From Elephas maximus indicus (taxonomy: Eukaryota > Chordata > Mammalia > Proboscidea > Elephantidae), in NCBI RefSeq assembly GCF_024166365.1, contig NC_064839.1, positions 40,870,378 through 40,934,377 on the forward strand: a stretch of 64,000 nucleotides of DNA, in the 5' to 3' direction. Position numbers and translations under genes: made by a program. Below the pieces are notes generated by a model. It was not told the DNA's origin, ran no database searches, and saw only the letters and a list, made by a program, of their open reading frames with translations. Shown here piece by piece: positions 25,193-38,600 of this stretch; position 1 is the first letter of the stretch, and each line of letters begins with the position of its first letter.

Positions 25193-26504
25193 AGCGAAGT
25201 GCTCGTGTGCTCCCCAGGAGTGGGAGCCAGCTGGCTTCCTGTCCCTCAGCACCACCCGGCTGTCATAGTCTTTGCTTTCCCTACAGAATTAGCAAGGCGA
25301 CTGTGTGAAGGACACTGCTGAGGCTGTGACTGTCCCCTCAGCCCTGGAACAGTGACCAGTCAACACAGGCACTTAGTCTCGTCTGTTTCATAATAGCCAG
25401 TATCAAATAACACTGTGTCTGGAAAATTTTGACTAAAAATTAACAAAAGAGTCGAACCTGTACAACAACATCTCAATGTGCTGGTTTTGACCTAGGAAAT
25501 CCAAACTGGACAGGTAGGAATCTGTCACAAAAGAGAGAAGCTATAAATATGTAAAATTTGATGCAGACAAAAGATGACTTTTTAATGGCGTCAGATCACT
25601 TTGGTAGAATTTAGACAGAACAGAATTGATCCACTTGAAAATAATTTCAAAAAAAGTAAAATGGAAATGGCTTATCTGTGTTGTATAAAAATAGATGAAG
25701 AGATTAGATTTGCTTAATGGAGTTAAGTTCAGAAGATTCTCAACAGAATTTTACCCATACTGATACTGTCCTGATGGAACTCTGGATGTATGAGCAGCCC
25801 AGACTTCCTTGGGATCGCAAAGCCCTGTATCCACCTGGCGTTGTGAAGCAGCTATGACTCCTTTCTTTGATGGTATTTGGCCAGGCACACATGCATTTGG
25901 GAACCCTATGGGCTCTGGAAGACCACCTGCTTTTCACACACTTCTAAAGGGCACCTGCCTTGGCTGTGGAAAGACTCCTTCTCTGGTAGTTGTAATGGTG
26001 CTCTGGGTAAGGGGGGTTGCCTGGTTATGAGGGTGCAGAGGCAGAGCTGGGCAAGGGGTAGAGGTTCCACTAACTGTAGAGATTCCTCCCAAAAGTAATC
26101 CCTGCCACTTGGTTTGAGGGCTGGTTGTGAGGTAGAGGGATATTAAACACTTTATTATTCAAAGATTGATTATTCAGGTGCCTTGATTTCATGCCACCTT
26201 GTTCCCATTGCCCAGCGAACCCCCTTGAGGAAGGATCTGAAAGAAAGTAAAACTCAAATCAGGTATTAGTGACTTCTGTTAAACTTTCATGAGGGGTATG
26301 TGATAGAGGACGAGTGGAAACATTGGATTTGGAGATTGTAATAAAATAGCAAAGTTTTGCTGTTCTAATAAGGTCTGTCTAGCTTTTAATTCTCCATGTT
26401 GTCTCTGATTCCATACAACTGTACAGTCATTGGAGAGTGTCCACATTTATTGTGCATATACTTGGTTTGGAGAAAACATTTCATTCTGTTTTCCTCTCTT
26501 TCAG

Positions 26505-26600
26505 GTTTCAAGTGCCCCATTTGCTCCAAGTCTGTGGCTTCTGATGAAATGGAAATGCACTTTATAATGTGTCTGAGCAAACCACGCCTCTCCTACAATG
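26505..26600 (+). CDS. ZNRF1: ZNRF1 coding exon 2
   Basis: The exon is 96 nt between 'tctctttcag' and 'gtaagg'. It completes a Gly codon, encodes the zinc-finger module from FKCPIC to LSYN, and ends one base into an Asp codon. Confidence 0.96.
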
Positions 26601-29600
26601 GTAAGGGCTCGGCCTGCCTCACCTGCTGCTTTGGGGGGGGCGGGGAAGGGGCAGCCACTGCTTCTGTGGGGAGCCTTTGATGAGGGTTTCCCCAATATTA
26701 CATGGCTTCCTGCAGCATTTATACCCTGCCTTTTGACAAAAATACCTCAGTGGTAATAAGGAGCCAGACTTTTCTGGGGAACCTGTTGTGGAAGTCGGAG
26801 AAAAAGAGGAGTGGGACAAGGAAGGGAGGCACAAGGTCAGGTTCAAGGTGCACTGTCTCTCAGGTTGCTCAATTAATCCTTTGCCCTTTATTCTGCACCC
26901 TCAGTTCTTTGGACATCTGGTTGGGAGATAGGGCCACCATTCCTTCACTGTTCACACACCTGACTGTGGTTGGCACTGAGACAGCTGGACTCACTCCAAG
27001 AGTTAGTTCTGAGCAGCAGAAGGGCCCCAGAGGGAGCATTGTCTCCTTGGGGAAGGGCCATCTGTCTGTTGGTGGTGGGCACGGAGTAATGGGAAGCCTG
27101 ATTGTTCTCCTTGTCACTCTGCAACTCTCCAACACCTGATTAAGCTCTGTGAGCATAAGCACAATACTTGGACACCCTTCAGTGATTAAAAATGCTGGCA
27201 TGCTACCTAGTTGCTCCAGCACAGTCAAGCTGCTTCATACCAGGGCCGTGGTACTTCCTACCTGGGAGGCTGTCTTAGAGCTGAGCAGTGAATAACAGGT
27301 AGGATTATGGAGCCAGAGGATTCTGTGAATCCCAAGTCACCCTAACATGGCACCTCTGTGAACAAAATGAGTATAAACAGGGACAGATTACCTATAAGCA
27401 AGGTATGCATGGGCTTACTTGTGCTTACTTACTAATCCATCATGCACAATTTCACCTGTTTTCCACCACATCCTTGATGAAACTCATGTCGTATTGTGTA
27501 CTACAGATTAGTAAGTAAACACAATTAAGCGCATGTGTACCTTGCTTACAGTAAGCCCATACGTACCTTGCTTACTGATACTGTGCTTACCGGTACCTTG
27601 CTTATTGGTTAATCCGTTCCTGAGTATAAACATCTGCGGGGTATGATATGGGTAAGAATTTGAAGTTAAACTGATTTGAATTCAAATCGTGCTTCCACCA
27701 CTTACTGGCTGTATAATCTTGGAAAAGTTGCTTAACTTAGTGGAGCCTCAGTTTTCTGGTCCATAAAATGGGGATATCAAACCATGTTCATCAGAGAGCT
27801 GTGTCTTCTAAGAGAACAGGCACTATGTCTGAATGGGGGTCTCTCTCCAACCGTGGTACAGGACCTGCCTTCTAGGGTGAAAGTCACAGCCATGGTCAGG
27901 AAGAGTCCTGTGATTAATCCTTAGAGTCTGAGGACTGTGCTCAAGGGGAACCTGGGTAATTCAACCACATCCTGACTGTGGAAGTTTGCAGGATAGACCC
28001 TCCTCACAGGTTTTGGGCACCTGCCCTGATAGCCTCCTCAGACCCGGACTGCTCTTTTCCCCACGCAGCACCAGCCTAGACAGGGCCTGTGGTGCTGCTG
28101 GAGAGTTTATCACTTTCCAGATTGCTCCTGGGAAATAATCATAAGGGACCTGATCTACTGAAAGTGTATCTACTCTTATCTCATAATTACTTGCTTGGCC
28201 AAAAGGTTCTGGATGTAGGGGGGCCATGCTACCACTTGTCCCAGCTGCAGGCAGTCTGATAAGCTTTGCTCAGGGTGGAGACCAGCTCAGGGCAGGAGAT
28301 CCTCCCCCTTTATATCCTACCTGGTGTCAGGGAAGCCTCTTCTTTTCTCCAGGGACAAGGGAAGGCCGTCTCCTGGGGACTGGCTGCCACAGTGTCTCTG
28401 ACTCTTGTCACGTGTTCCCTGGGCTTTCTTTCAGACTCGTCTGTGTGCATTCTGTCGAGGGTCCCCAAGCTCGGCTTTGTTCCTCTTCCCCATCTCTGCT
28501 TGGGACCACAGAGGGTGAGGAGTCCTCTACTGTGTCTCACAGCCCTCCCCAGCCATGGCCTCACAGACTGTATTCACTTATCTGTCCACATGTGTGGAGA
28601 CCTTATGAAGACCTCTTTTTGTCCTGTGGACTGTTGGAGAGAGTTCTCTGTTGACATTGTCTTTGCTGTAGTAAGAACACAAAGAAGCCTCAGAATGACC
28701 TCAGCCAGAGAGAGCCTAGCTGTTGGAGTTATCAGGGAGAACGCTGGGAGAGTAGCTGTGGAGGCAGAGTCCTCTTGGGGCCACCATGAGTAAGGGGCTA
28801 TCACACTTAGAGAACTGGGAAGGTGAACTGCCCATGATGTCTCCAAGCATCTCTTGTCCTCTTCCGGATTAGCCCTTGAGCATCTGGTCTTACCAGCACC
28901 AGTCCTCCCCACCAGCAGCCATAGGGGAGGGTTGTCCCTCCTCTTTCACCACTGCCTGCATAGGAGACTGTGGTTGGTGTCCCCTCAGAGGAAGAGAGGT
29001 TGGCTGGCTCACCCCCCAGCCCAGGTGTAAGCTATACCAGTCCTATTTTTCCCTTTTCCTCTAATTGAGAGGCCACCTCCTAAGGCAGGTGTATGTCTGG
29101 AGAGACTGGAAAGGAGAGGCTTTAAACTCAAGGATGTCTTTGCAAAAGCCATTCTTCTACCACCAGAGGCAAAGTCGCATTCCAATGGTACTATCAGGGG
29201 AATTTGCCTTAAAATGAAGAAGATGCTTCAGAAACAATAGTCTGACTCCTCTGTGGGTCCTATTAAGGCAAAAAGTAGATCTTCGTGACTGGACTGCTTA
29301 TATTCAGGCATTTGTCTTTCCTGAAGATACCCAAACCTTCAGATACGAGGAAAGCATTTTACCAGCTGGGATTTGAAAGCTTGGAGTACCAGTCTCCAGG
29401 GGCAACTGCAGGTCTAGGGCTGGTTCTAGTTCCCTCTTGAATTCAGACAATCCTTTTCTATAAACACTAGAGACCGGGGCTTTGCCATCAGCCTCTTCTC
29501 TGGCTCTTTCTTAGCATTGGCATGAATTGACAAGGGTCAGCCTTCCTCCTCAGTTCTCCAGTGGCCGTGGGCCAAAGCCTCAAGTCAGGAGATGGGGGTG

Positions 29601-32600
29601 TTTATTTTGATCTGTCAGTACCATGTTTTACCCATGATCTCGCATCATCCCAGCCTCTCCTGTTCCTCTGAACCTTTTTTATTTAAAACAAAAAAACTGT
29701 GAAGAGATTTAAAGAATCTATGTGTAGAGCTCTTGGAATCTTTCTGGAAGGGAACAAGATGAGGCTTTCTTAATGGTGAGAGAGAGAAGTGCCATTTCCT
29801 TACGAAGATCTGCTAGACCCTCTGGTCACTCCACTGGAGACTTCCCATCTGCCTACACACACACGCACACGCACGCACACACTTTCTGTAATTTCTGGCA
29901 CCAATTGGGGAAATTTTTAGAAAATTTACAGTGGCTATGTAAGAAGAAATTCAGTGAACCACCAAAGGAAGAAAGTGGAAATCTCCCAAATGAAGCAGAT
30001 AGAAAGTAGTATTTTTCTTATTATGAGGGTTGGCCTGAGCAGTGGGTTGGAAGGTCTCCAGTATCTGCCGGATTGAAAAAAAAAAAGAAAAGGTGAGACT
30101 AGTTTAACTGGTTTACCTTGTGCCCAGGAGATAATGTGCAGACTAGTACCTGGTGCTCCCAGGGCAAGCACCTGGCCATCAAGACTGGTGACCAAGCTGA
30201 ACTATACAGGAGGGGCAGGGAATGGTGGTGGACCCCAAAGCACTGATGGTGACGTCCTTTGTTCTGGAGCTCTCTTCCCCAGGCACCCCTGGACCAGGAC
30301 TCCTGAAAGATGTGCGCACAGCATAGGAGAGAGGAAGAAGTCGGTGGGACCCAGTGGTGTGGGTGGCTGTGGTCAGCTTGAGTGGGCCTTTTGCTTTCTC
30401 CCTTTTCCCCACCTGCATTTACAGTTGAGACTTTGGGAACGTACCCTCCAGGAGTGCTCCAACTGTGTCTCTCAAATTGCTCTGCCAGCAGAACGAATCT
30501 CAAGATGTGGGCGTCTGGCTTTCCTATGAACAGAAGAGAATCCTAATAGCATGGGGTGGATACAAGACCAGCCAGGATCCCTGGCCCCCGGAGAGTGTGG
30601 CTGTGGCAGGTTCCTGTCAGCAGTATATGGAGGGCCTGGCTGTCAGACTGCTTCAGAAGATAGCCTCTCCCCTCACCAGCCCCCCTGCTCCTTATTGTCA
30701 TAACCCTCTCCTCTTGCCCCCATCTTCAAGGGCTCTTGAGCTGTTAGTTGTCACACAAGCTTTCTTTAAAGGAGAGGGGGCCTGGCTCCTGTAAAAGCAG
30801 AAAGACCTTCTGCCGACACATGTAAACAGGTGCTTATTTGACCTGTTGTGTCTTTTGCTCTCAGAGACCCCTGTGGTGGGCTGGAAGCGCTTTTTCTCCT
30901 GACTGGGGAAGCCATTGTGGGCTGGAGAGTTTGCTGGCCCTGCGTGGGATGCTGGGAGCTATTGTTGGGTGCCGCAGCAGTGCTAGAGTCTGGATGGAGT
31001 CAGGCAGCTGCGGAGGTGTCCCGATGTTCCTTCTGGGAGGAAGGAGGAAGGAAGGGAGGAGGCAGGCTCACCCAGATTGACTGAGCCTGAGTGAATGAGG
31101 ACTGGGAGGGAGGAAGCCTGCAGGGCCAATGCAAGGGGGGAGCCAGAAGGGGCCGGCTCTAGGAAAGGGGACTGGGCAGCATAGCTGGGGGGGCCCGTCA
31201 GTATGAAGCCTCCAGGCCTCCACTGCCAGAGCTGTATCTGGTTCACCCTCTGGGCTCTTATCACTGCACCCCAACTTGCCTAACGATTGAGTTGCATCTA
31301 ACAGTCTTGGGGTGTTGGGGAGGGCATGCTGCTGCTGATGGAGGAGCCCAAGGTCCGCCTTTGCCTGGAGAGCAGAGCTTCCCAGATTTCCCAAGAAGGG
31401 TACCAGCCAGGCCCGGTACCATCGACGCTACCCTTTCCTGTCCCCTGGGAGCCCGGGCAGTGGCTCTGCAGACTGAAGAGGCTGCAGGATCAGGAGGTCT
31501 GCACTCAGGCTGGAAATGAGGCCAGGGGGTGGAGCCTGGGTTCCTGCATCATCTGCCAGGGATTCTGCCTCTGGCTCCCACCTTACTTCCCACTGGGCCT
31601 TAACTGCCACCAGGCACAGGGAATGTATATGCATGTTCCACTCTGCTGCTGACTCAGAGTTCACAGTATCAGCCTTCCCTCCAGCCAGCAGGAATGTGGC
31701 TGTGGCTATTTAGGCCTCCCCACCCCTCCACGCTGCCAGCAGCTCTGGGGACTTTGAGGAGTGTTTCGCCAGAGCTGCCCACAGGGGACGTAAGCCCCAG
31801 TGTGGCAGGCCAAGGGCAGCAATGCAGCTCTCTAAGGTCTGGTCTGTTCTCTCTGAGCACCCAAGTCCCTCTGCCACCACCTCCCCCCATTCACACATCC
31901 ACACAAGGACTTGAAGCTGCTGCCTGTGAGCTGGGTAGCGTTTGCAGCCCAAGGGAAGGGACCCATGTCGCTTGGTCTTATAAGGAAAGGAGGCAGAGTG
32001 GTCAAGTGGAAGGAATTGGGCTTGAAGTTACATCTGGATTCAGATCCCAATTTAGCTACCCACCAGCTGCCTGGGCTCATCCAGGCCACCCAACTTCTTT
32101 GAGCCGCATCTGGAAGGTGAGGGAGGGCGTTGAAATATATTTGTGAGGTTCCTGGCATATAGGTGGGCCCAAAGACACGAGGGCTTGTTTTTCTCCTTCT
32201 ACTTTTGTTTGATGGACAGCTGCTGTCAGGAGGGCTGCCCCTGGATCTCTAGGAGGAAGAAGAAATAAATAGTTCATCACCTCCCACCCCCAGCTCTATC
32301 ACAGTCTTCACACCTCCCATTTTGGTGCCAGAGACCTGGCCCTGCCATTCTGATTTGGTCCCTGGGTCTGATTGCAGGGACAGGTATTTGGCACCCTTGG
32401 CCAGGCCAAACACACTTCCAAACTCTCCCTAGTACCAGGAAGCTTGGGGGATGAGGCAGTAAGGACAAGGCAGAAAGCGCAGCCTGTTTCTGTGTTCTCA
32501 TCAACCAGCATTTGTTGAGGCCCTCCTCTGGGTGCCTGGGACACTAGAGGGCCAAACTTCTGTGGGGTAAGGGCCCTTGGCTTTGTGCTATGAAGTCTCA

Positions 32601-35600
32601 GCCATGACCTCATCCTCACAACAGGCAGCAAGCTCCCATCCGATGAGTGTGGATATCTTGTGGGAGCTGGTCAACATCCACACTTTGGTCTTGCCAACTT
32701 CCACTTCCCTGCTAGGATCCCAGGGACATTTGTGGGCTGCTGATTCCCAGAGCCCTAGGGATTAGGACAGGAAGTTTCAGTCACCCACTCAGACCGCTTG
32801 CTGGCCTTTTGCTCTTCCTGTCTTGATCTCTGGGAAGAATGCTGCCCACTGGGCACTGCACTAGGTATGGGCCTTGCTGGCTTTCCCAGGCTGTCAGACT
32901 CTAAGCACCTGACTCCACCTCACCCCCAGGAGCCTCCAGGCAGCCTTTTGCAGCCGTGGCCTCAATTCCAGTGAAATGTGCTCCCTCCTGTGTACCAGCC
33001 TGGCTGGGTTCCTCACATTGCTCAGACCCAGGCTAGCACTACGTGTAGAGATGCTTTATAAAATGTGGTGTGGTGGGATCTATGGTTGGACAAGTCTGAG
33101 TCCGTGAATTTCGCCCTAGGAGAAGAAAGTGAATTGCCCAATACCTCTCGCCTTCCCCTAGTGATAATGTGAAAAGGTGAGAGTCAATCCAATCTTGTTG
33201 AAGAAAAAAAAAAAAAAAAGAAGAAAGCCTTTATGCCACATCTCCACCTGGCTTCTCTTGTCCCAGACCTCAGTCACCCTCAAGGGTTCACTGCTAGAGT
33301 TGACTCAGTCTGAGAGCGTGCAGCCTGAGTGGGAAGCTGTTTGAGTCCCAGAGAATTCTACCTTGCTGCTTGGGCTCACAACTGAGTTACCAATCGCGGA
33401 GGGGTGGTGGGGAGTACAAGGGAAATCATCCTTAAGTATGGAGTTTGATGTGAAGAAAAGAACTAAGATCTGATGCCCAAATACTCATTTACAGATGAAA
33501 TGCCCAAGACAAAGAAAGTGGAGAAGACATGTCCTAGAATGTCGACAGTATGACTCTGCCCTCTCAAATTTAGAATATTTTTCCTCCGATCCTTATTGGG
33601 GTTTTTTCCTCTGATATTTTATTATGAAAAATGTCAGACATACAGCAAAGTTGAGTTTTGCAGTGAACACTTACCCATCACCTAGAGTCTACATTATATT
33701 ATACTTGCCTTGTCACGTATCTATTACCCCACCTCTCTATCCAGCCGCCAAATCCCTCTTACCCATTAGATGATTTCAGAGTAAAATGCAGACATCAGTA
33801 TACTTTTTTTTTTAGTAGTTTAAAATAGCAATCATTTATTATTTATAACAAGTCTAAAGAGGTTCTGCAGATCTGGGCCAAGCTTGGTCAGTCTCATGTG
33901 TTTGGGTTCAACTGATGGGTAAGCTTGGGCCTGGCTGGTCTAAGATGGCCTTAGCTGGGCAGCCTCTGTTGATTATTTTCCACATTCTTTAGCAGGCTAG
34001 CTTGAGCTTGTTCACATGCCAGTGGCAGGATGCTGAGACAGAGGAAACATGGAAACCTCTTGCGGTCTAGCTCGGAATTGACACAGTCACTTCTGTCACA
34101 TCCTACCTACTTCACATGGCCAGCTCAAAAAGTGGGAAAACAGGCTCCACCTGTTGATGGGAGCAGCTGAAAAATCACATTGTACTCCAGCTACATAAGT
34201 CATAGCTACCAAAAGTAGCAACTGTTATTATTCCTATGTTATAGATAAAGTAACTATGGTTCCAGGAGGTTCAGTATCTTGCTCAAGTTCATGTAGCTAG
34301 TAAGTAAAGAACCAGGACTTGCACCTGGCTTAATAGGTAGGGCAGACCAACGAAGATCTTGAGCATGGAAGTAATGTTACCAACAGAAAAAGAAGGAAGG
34401 GATCCTTATACGGCTAAATGATGGCACCAGAGAGAAGGGAAATCTTGATTATTCCAGCCCGTTTTCCACTCAAGTGTAGAGAGGTGTTAGGACTTAACAT
34501 TCCCTCTCTCTTTTTAAAAAATACGGTTTTTGGTCTCAACCCACCTGGAGCAAAGGCAAAGGAAGAACACCAAGGTCACACGACAACTAAGAACCCAAGA
34601 GACAGAAAGGGCCACATGAACCAGAGACCTACATTATCCTGAGACCAGAAGAACTAGTTGGTGCCCGGCCACAATCGATGTCTGCCCTGTCAGGGAGCAC
34701 AACAGACAACTCCTGAGGGAGCAGGAGACCAATGGGATACAGACCCCAAATTCTCATAAAAAGACCATACTTAATGGTATGACTGCGACTAGAGGAATCC
34801 CAGAGGCAATGCTCCCCAGACCTTCTGATGGCACAGGACAGGAACCATCCCCGAAGACAACTCATCAGACATGAAAAGGACTGGTCAGCGGAGGGGGGAG
34901 AGAGATGCTGATGAAGAGTGAGCTAATTAAATCAGGTGGACACTGGAGAGTGTGTTGGCAACTCTTGACTGGAGGGGGATGGGAAGATAGAGAGAGAGGG
35001 AAGACAGCAAAATTGGCACGAAACGAGAGACTGAAAGGGCTGACTCAATAGGGGGAGAGCAAGTGGGAGAAGGGAGTAAGATGTATGTAAACTTACATGT
35101 GACAGACTGATTGGAATGGTAAATGTTCACTTGAAGCTTAATAAAAATTAAAAAAATATGGTTTTTAAAAAATATATATAACAAAATTTTGCTATTTTAA
35201 CCAATTTCAAATATACAATTCAGTAGTATTAATTACACTCACCATGTTGTGCAACCACCAGTATACTTCTTCATTGGGTTTTTTAATTATAAAAATAATG
35301 CATGTTCTAACAGTTAAACAATACAAAAGTATATAAAAATCTTTTTTCTTCTAATCCTCCTCCCCCTCAGCCATTAAGATTTGTGTATCCTTCCAGACAT
35401 TTTTCTATGCTTACACAAACATATATGCACAAAGACTTATGTATGGCATTTGACACCTTAAAAAAATGGGATCATCCCTTTATATTGGTCTGCAGCTTGC
35501 CACGTCTGGAGTCTAAGGTTGCGTACCAGTGGTAGGCTGCATGCCAGCTCCTTTTTCAGTCTTGAGATTTTTTGTATCTCCTTTCAGGTAGGCCCTTGAC

Positions 35601-38600
35601 TTAGCTAGATGTTAACAGCCAGAGAAAATGACCGCAGATTGTTCTGGTAGCTAGGAACCTTAGGGTGACTTTTCTCAGAACTCCCGTGTGTGGGCAATTA
35701 AGTACTGAATCGGTTTTGTTTTATGCATCTTCCTCGGGGTTCCTGGTGGGGCACTTGGACTCACCATAACCTTCTAGGTCCTGAAGGATCCTCATCTTAA
35801 TGTCATCTTGACATGGGACCCACGTGTCTCCCTTTCCACCATAATCATCAGAGGCCACAAAGAAGCAGCAATGGAGGAGGACACCCAGGAGGAGGGGCCC
35901 AGTCCCAGCACTACCATTCATGAACCCACTGACTTTAGGCAGGAAGTTTAGCCTCTCTGGATTTCAGTGTCCTCGTTTGCAAAATGGGATAACACCATCT
36001 GCCCTGCCAAGCTCGTAAGATTTTTAGACTTAAATGGAAATGTGCACATGCACAAACACACACACTCACGCATTTGTACATACAAGATCTTACTGTGCAT
36101 CACTGGCAATGTTCATAAGCAATTAAAATTTTTTAGTGGTGGGGAATTGCTCTTGCTACAAGCTTTTTCTTTTCTTTACATCCATAACCCTGATCTCTTA
36201 GTATTTCTCCTTTAGTTGTGAGAACTTCTAGGTAACCTTTTGCTCACTTTGTGTTCATCTGCCCTTCGAATATTGAAGTTAACCTTGGTTCGGTCTTCTG
36301 CCTTCTTTGGATTTCAGGATAAACTTTCTCCCCGGGCAGTCTTTAATCCCACATCTGTATCTGCCACCCACGTCTCTATTCTAAACCCCGGATCTAGACT
36401 TCCAGCAGACCCCTGGAGGTCTCTATTAGCACGTCCAACTGGAAACCCCTGGTTGACAGCTCCCACCTAATTCTGAAATGGTCACTTCCATCCTGTGCCC
36501 ATCCTTCTCCTCCAGGTTTCCCTTTCTCAGTGCAGAGAGCCCTGTGAGCCCAGCTGCCCTCATCAGCACCCCCCATTCCTCCCCTTCTCTCCTGCACTGC
36601 TGCGTTGGCCTCCAGAGGCAGCTCCCTGTCTGTGGCCTCAAGTCCGTTCTCCAGAAGCTTCCAGAAACCAAATATGCCCCTCAGTTAACCAGATAAAGCC
36701 CAGACACCACCCCTTCCATGGCCCCATGTGTTTCTTTGCACCTCCATAACAAACTCCCCGTAGTTCCCAGATGCAGGCATACTGTTGCCTTTGCCTGGAA
36801 CATCTTCCCCTTCACCTTGTCCGTCCAGCTCACCTCAGCGTGACCTTCTCCCAGAAACTTGCATGAACTGTCCCCACCCAGTTTAGGTGCCTTCTATATC
36901 CCTCATACTTAGCCCTGTCTTCCTCATAAGGCTTTCTAGAAATTATTGGGCCTTCAGTTTTTCTTGTTAGACTTTCCCCGGTAGCCCATGAGCTTCTTGA
37001 ATGCTGAGACTGTGGCTTATTCATTGTGAGTCACCAGTGCACAGAATGTCATAGAAATTTAACAAAGACTGTTGGCTTGGCAGTGGTGGGTGCCCATATT
37101 CTGCTGGGGATTTTGACTTATGATTTTGCTAATAACCATGGTAGACAGTAGTCTGCTTCTATTCGTTCTTGCCTCATTCCATTCTCACCATTACCATATT
37201 TTTCCAAACCAGAAATCAGTGCCTCTGGCATGTGTGTGTGTTTAGGGGAAAAGTATACAACGTGTATAAGGAAACCATCTGCCTCACATTGCCTCCGCTA
37301 TGTGCCTCTCCCTCTCCAAGCCATTTTTGTCCTCCATTGCCTGGGCCACTTGGTTATTAATCCTCTCTTGTCTCCATGGTGAGGGCCTTAAGACAAGGCC
37401 CATCTTGGGCTTCAGTGTCCCACACAGAGCCTTGCACAGTCCAGGCCACCCCAGAAGCCCCAGCTGGTTCCTGGGCCTGTGGCTGCTTTGTGCTACCTCT
37501 TTGCTGGTGACTAACCCTCTCCCCGCTCTCCCCCTCCCCCCTGCAGATGATGTGCTGACTAAAGACGCGGGTGAGTGCGTGATCTGCCTGGAGGAGCTGC
37601 TTCAGGGGGACACGATAGCCAGGCTGCCCTGCCTGTGCATTTATCACAAAAGGTACCATTCATTTACATCCCGCATCCCAGAGGCCCCTTTGGGGCGGGG
37701 GCAGACCCTCAACCCTAGCTATGCTTCCCCTTTGGGTCCATGACGACCTCTCCTTGTGATGCGGGCTCTGAGGAACATCGAGGCAGAGGCCTGTAGACGG
37801 GCGTGCAGTGTGCTGGCAGAAGGGTTAGGGCCACCCCAAGCACAGTCAAGCACTGAAGCGTCAAAGGTTTGGCTCCGGTTTGTTGGCTCTGGATGGTGGC
37901 AGCTGCTGGTGAGAGCCGTGGAGCCCACAGCTTGGAGGTGCTCAGGATCCCACCTGGGAAACTGATTCTCCACCTCACTCCCTGAGCCTTTTCTTCCTCT
38001 TCCACGGTTATGAGAGCCTTAATCAGTGCAAGGCGGGCACATGGAGGGTGGGCCTGCTGGCACCTGGGCAGCCTCTGCTCCCAGGGACAGGAGCCAAGAA
38101 TCGCCACTACCTGTCAGGCCACAGCGCAACAGGTTGCTATAATTAATTAGCAGGGCCAAGGCTTGGCCTTGTGCTCCTGCCTGGGCCTCATTCTGGTTTC
38201 CAACTGGAAAGAAGACACCTCTCCCCTGATGGGGACGTGCTGTGCTGCCTGTGGTCACCACCTGCTCTCTGGCTCCCTGAGCTTCCTCATGACACATAGG
38301 GCTTTCCAAAGCCCTGAGTCTTCAGGGCCGCGGGGTGACTGTCCAGCCGGCACACAGATGGGGCTGGTGCAGTGGAGGCTGGGGTTGGCCTGGGGGTGGA
38401 GTCTTGGACTGGTCCCGGCACAGTGTTCTAGTGCCCCAGGGAGGCACTAACCAGAACCAGAATAAGAAAATCTTTGGTCCTGCAGAGAATTATGCAAATA
38501 ATCTGTCTGGTTTCTGTCTTTGAAAATACCCAGATGTTGGCTTACGAATCAGAAAGCTGTCTTTGGGCAATCTCTGTTTCTTCTTCGATTCCGACAATGC

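Larger units (their letters stand above)
1..26504 (+). other. ZNRF1: ZNRF1 intron 1 (inferred, 3' part)
   Basis: No coding exon was recognised on either strand before the ZNRF1 exon at 26505. That exon begins with the last two bases of a Gly codon, so an upstream coding exon must exist. The GC-rich first exon known for ZNRF1, which encodes the myristoylated N terminus, is not in the window, so the whole stretch is read as intron 1. Human ZNRF1 also has a very long first intron. The parts not listed as repeats below (for example 1-1190, 3490-4100, 7560-8460, 9000-11890, 13520-16110, 19340-21760 and 25200-26500) hold no gene, RNA or array that I can see. Confidence 0.75.
33600..35275 (-). mobile_element. 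Old L1 (L1M-type) fragments with later insertions
   Basis: Positions 33600-33800 ('gatattttattatgaaaaat') and 35152-35275 ('caattcagtagtattaatta') read as reversed ancient L1 3' ends. Between them lie an unresolved ancient repeat (about 33830-34205), a MIR (34217-34325) and a younger L1 (34532-35150). Whether the two flanks are one element is not certain. Confidence 0.45.
26601..37546 (+). other. ZNRF1: ZNRF1 intron 2
   Basis: This 10.9-kb intron opens with 'gtaaggg' and closes with a long C/T tract and 'ctgcag'. It contains a foldback repeat (27393-27620), several MIR and L2 copies, an L1 3' end (34532-35150), and one member of a pair of similar unclassified segments (29310-29545). Stretches such as 26601-27390, 27790-29300, 30000-31980 and 32170-33600 contain long chance ORFs in GC-rich DNA but nothing I can identify. 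Confidence 0.9.

Noticed and set aside
28266-28793. A 175-residue + strand ORF in ZNRF1 intron 2
   Set aside because: It has overlapping ORFs on both strands and no recognisable domain. It is best explained as chance in GC-rich intron.
35721-35921. A 66-residue minus-strand ORF with a hydrophobic, signal-peptide-like start
   Set aside because: No family is recognised, there are no splice or promoter cues, and it adjoins a MIR-like stretch in ZNRF1 intron 2.
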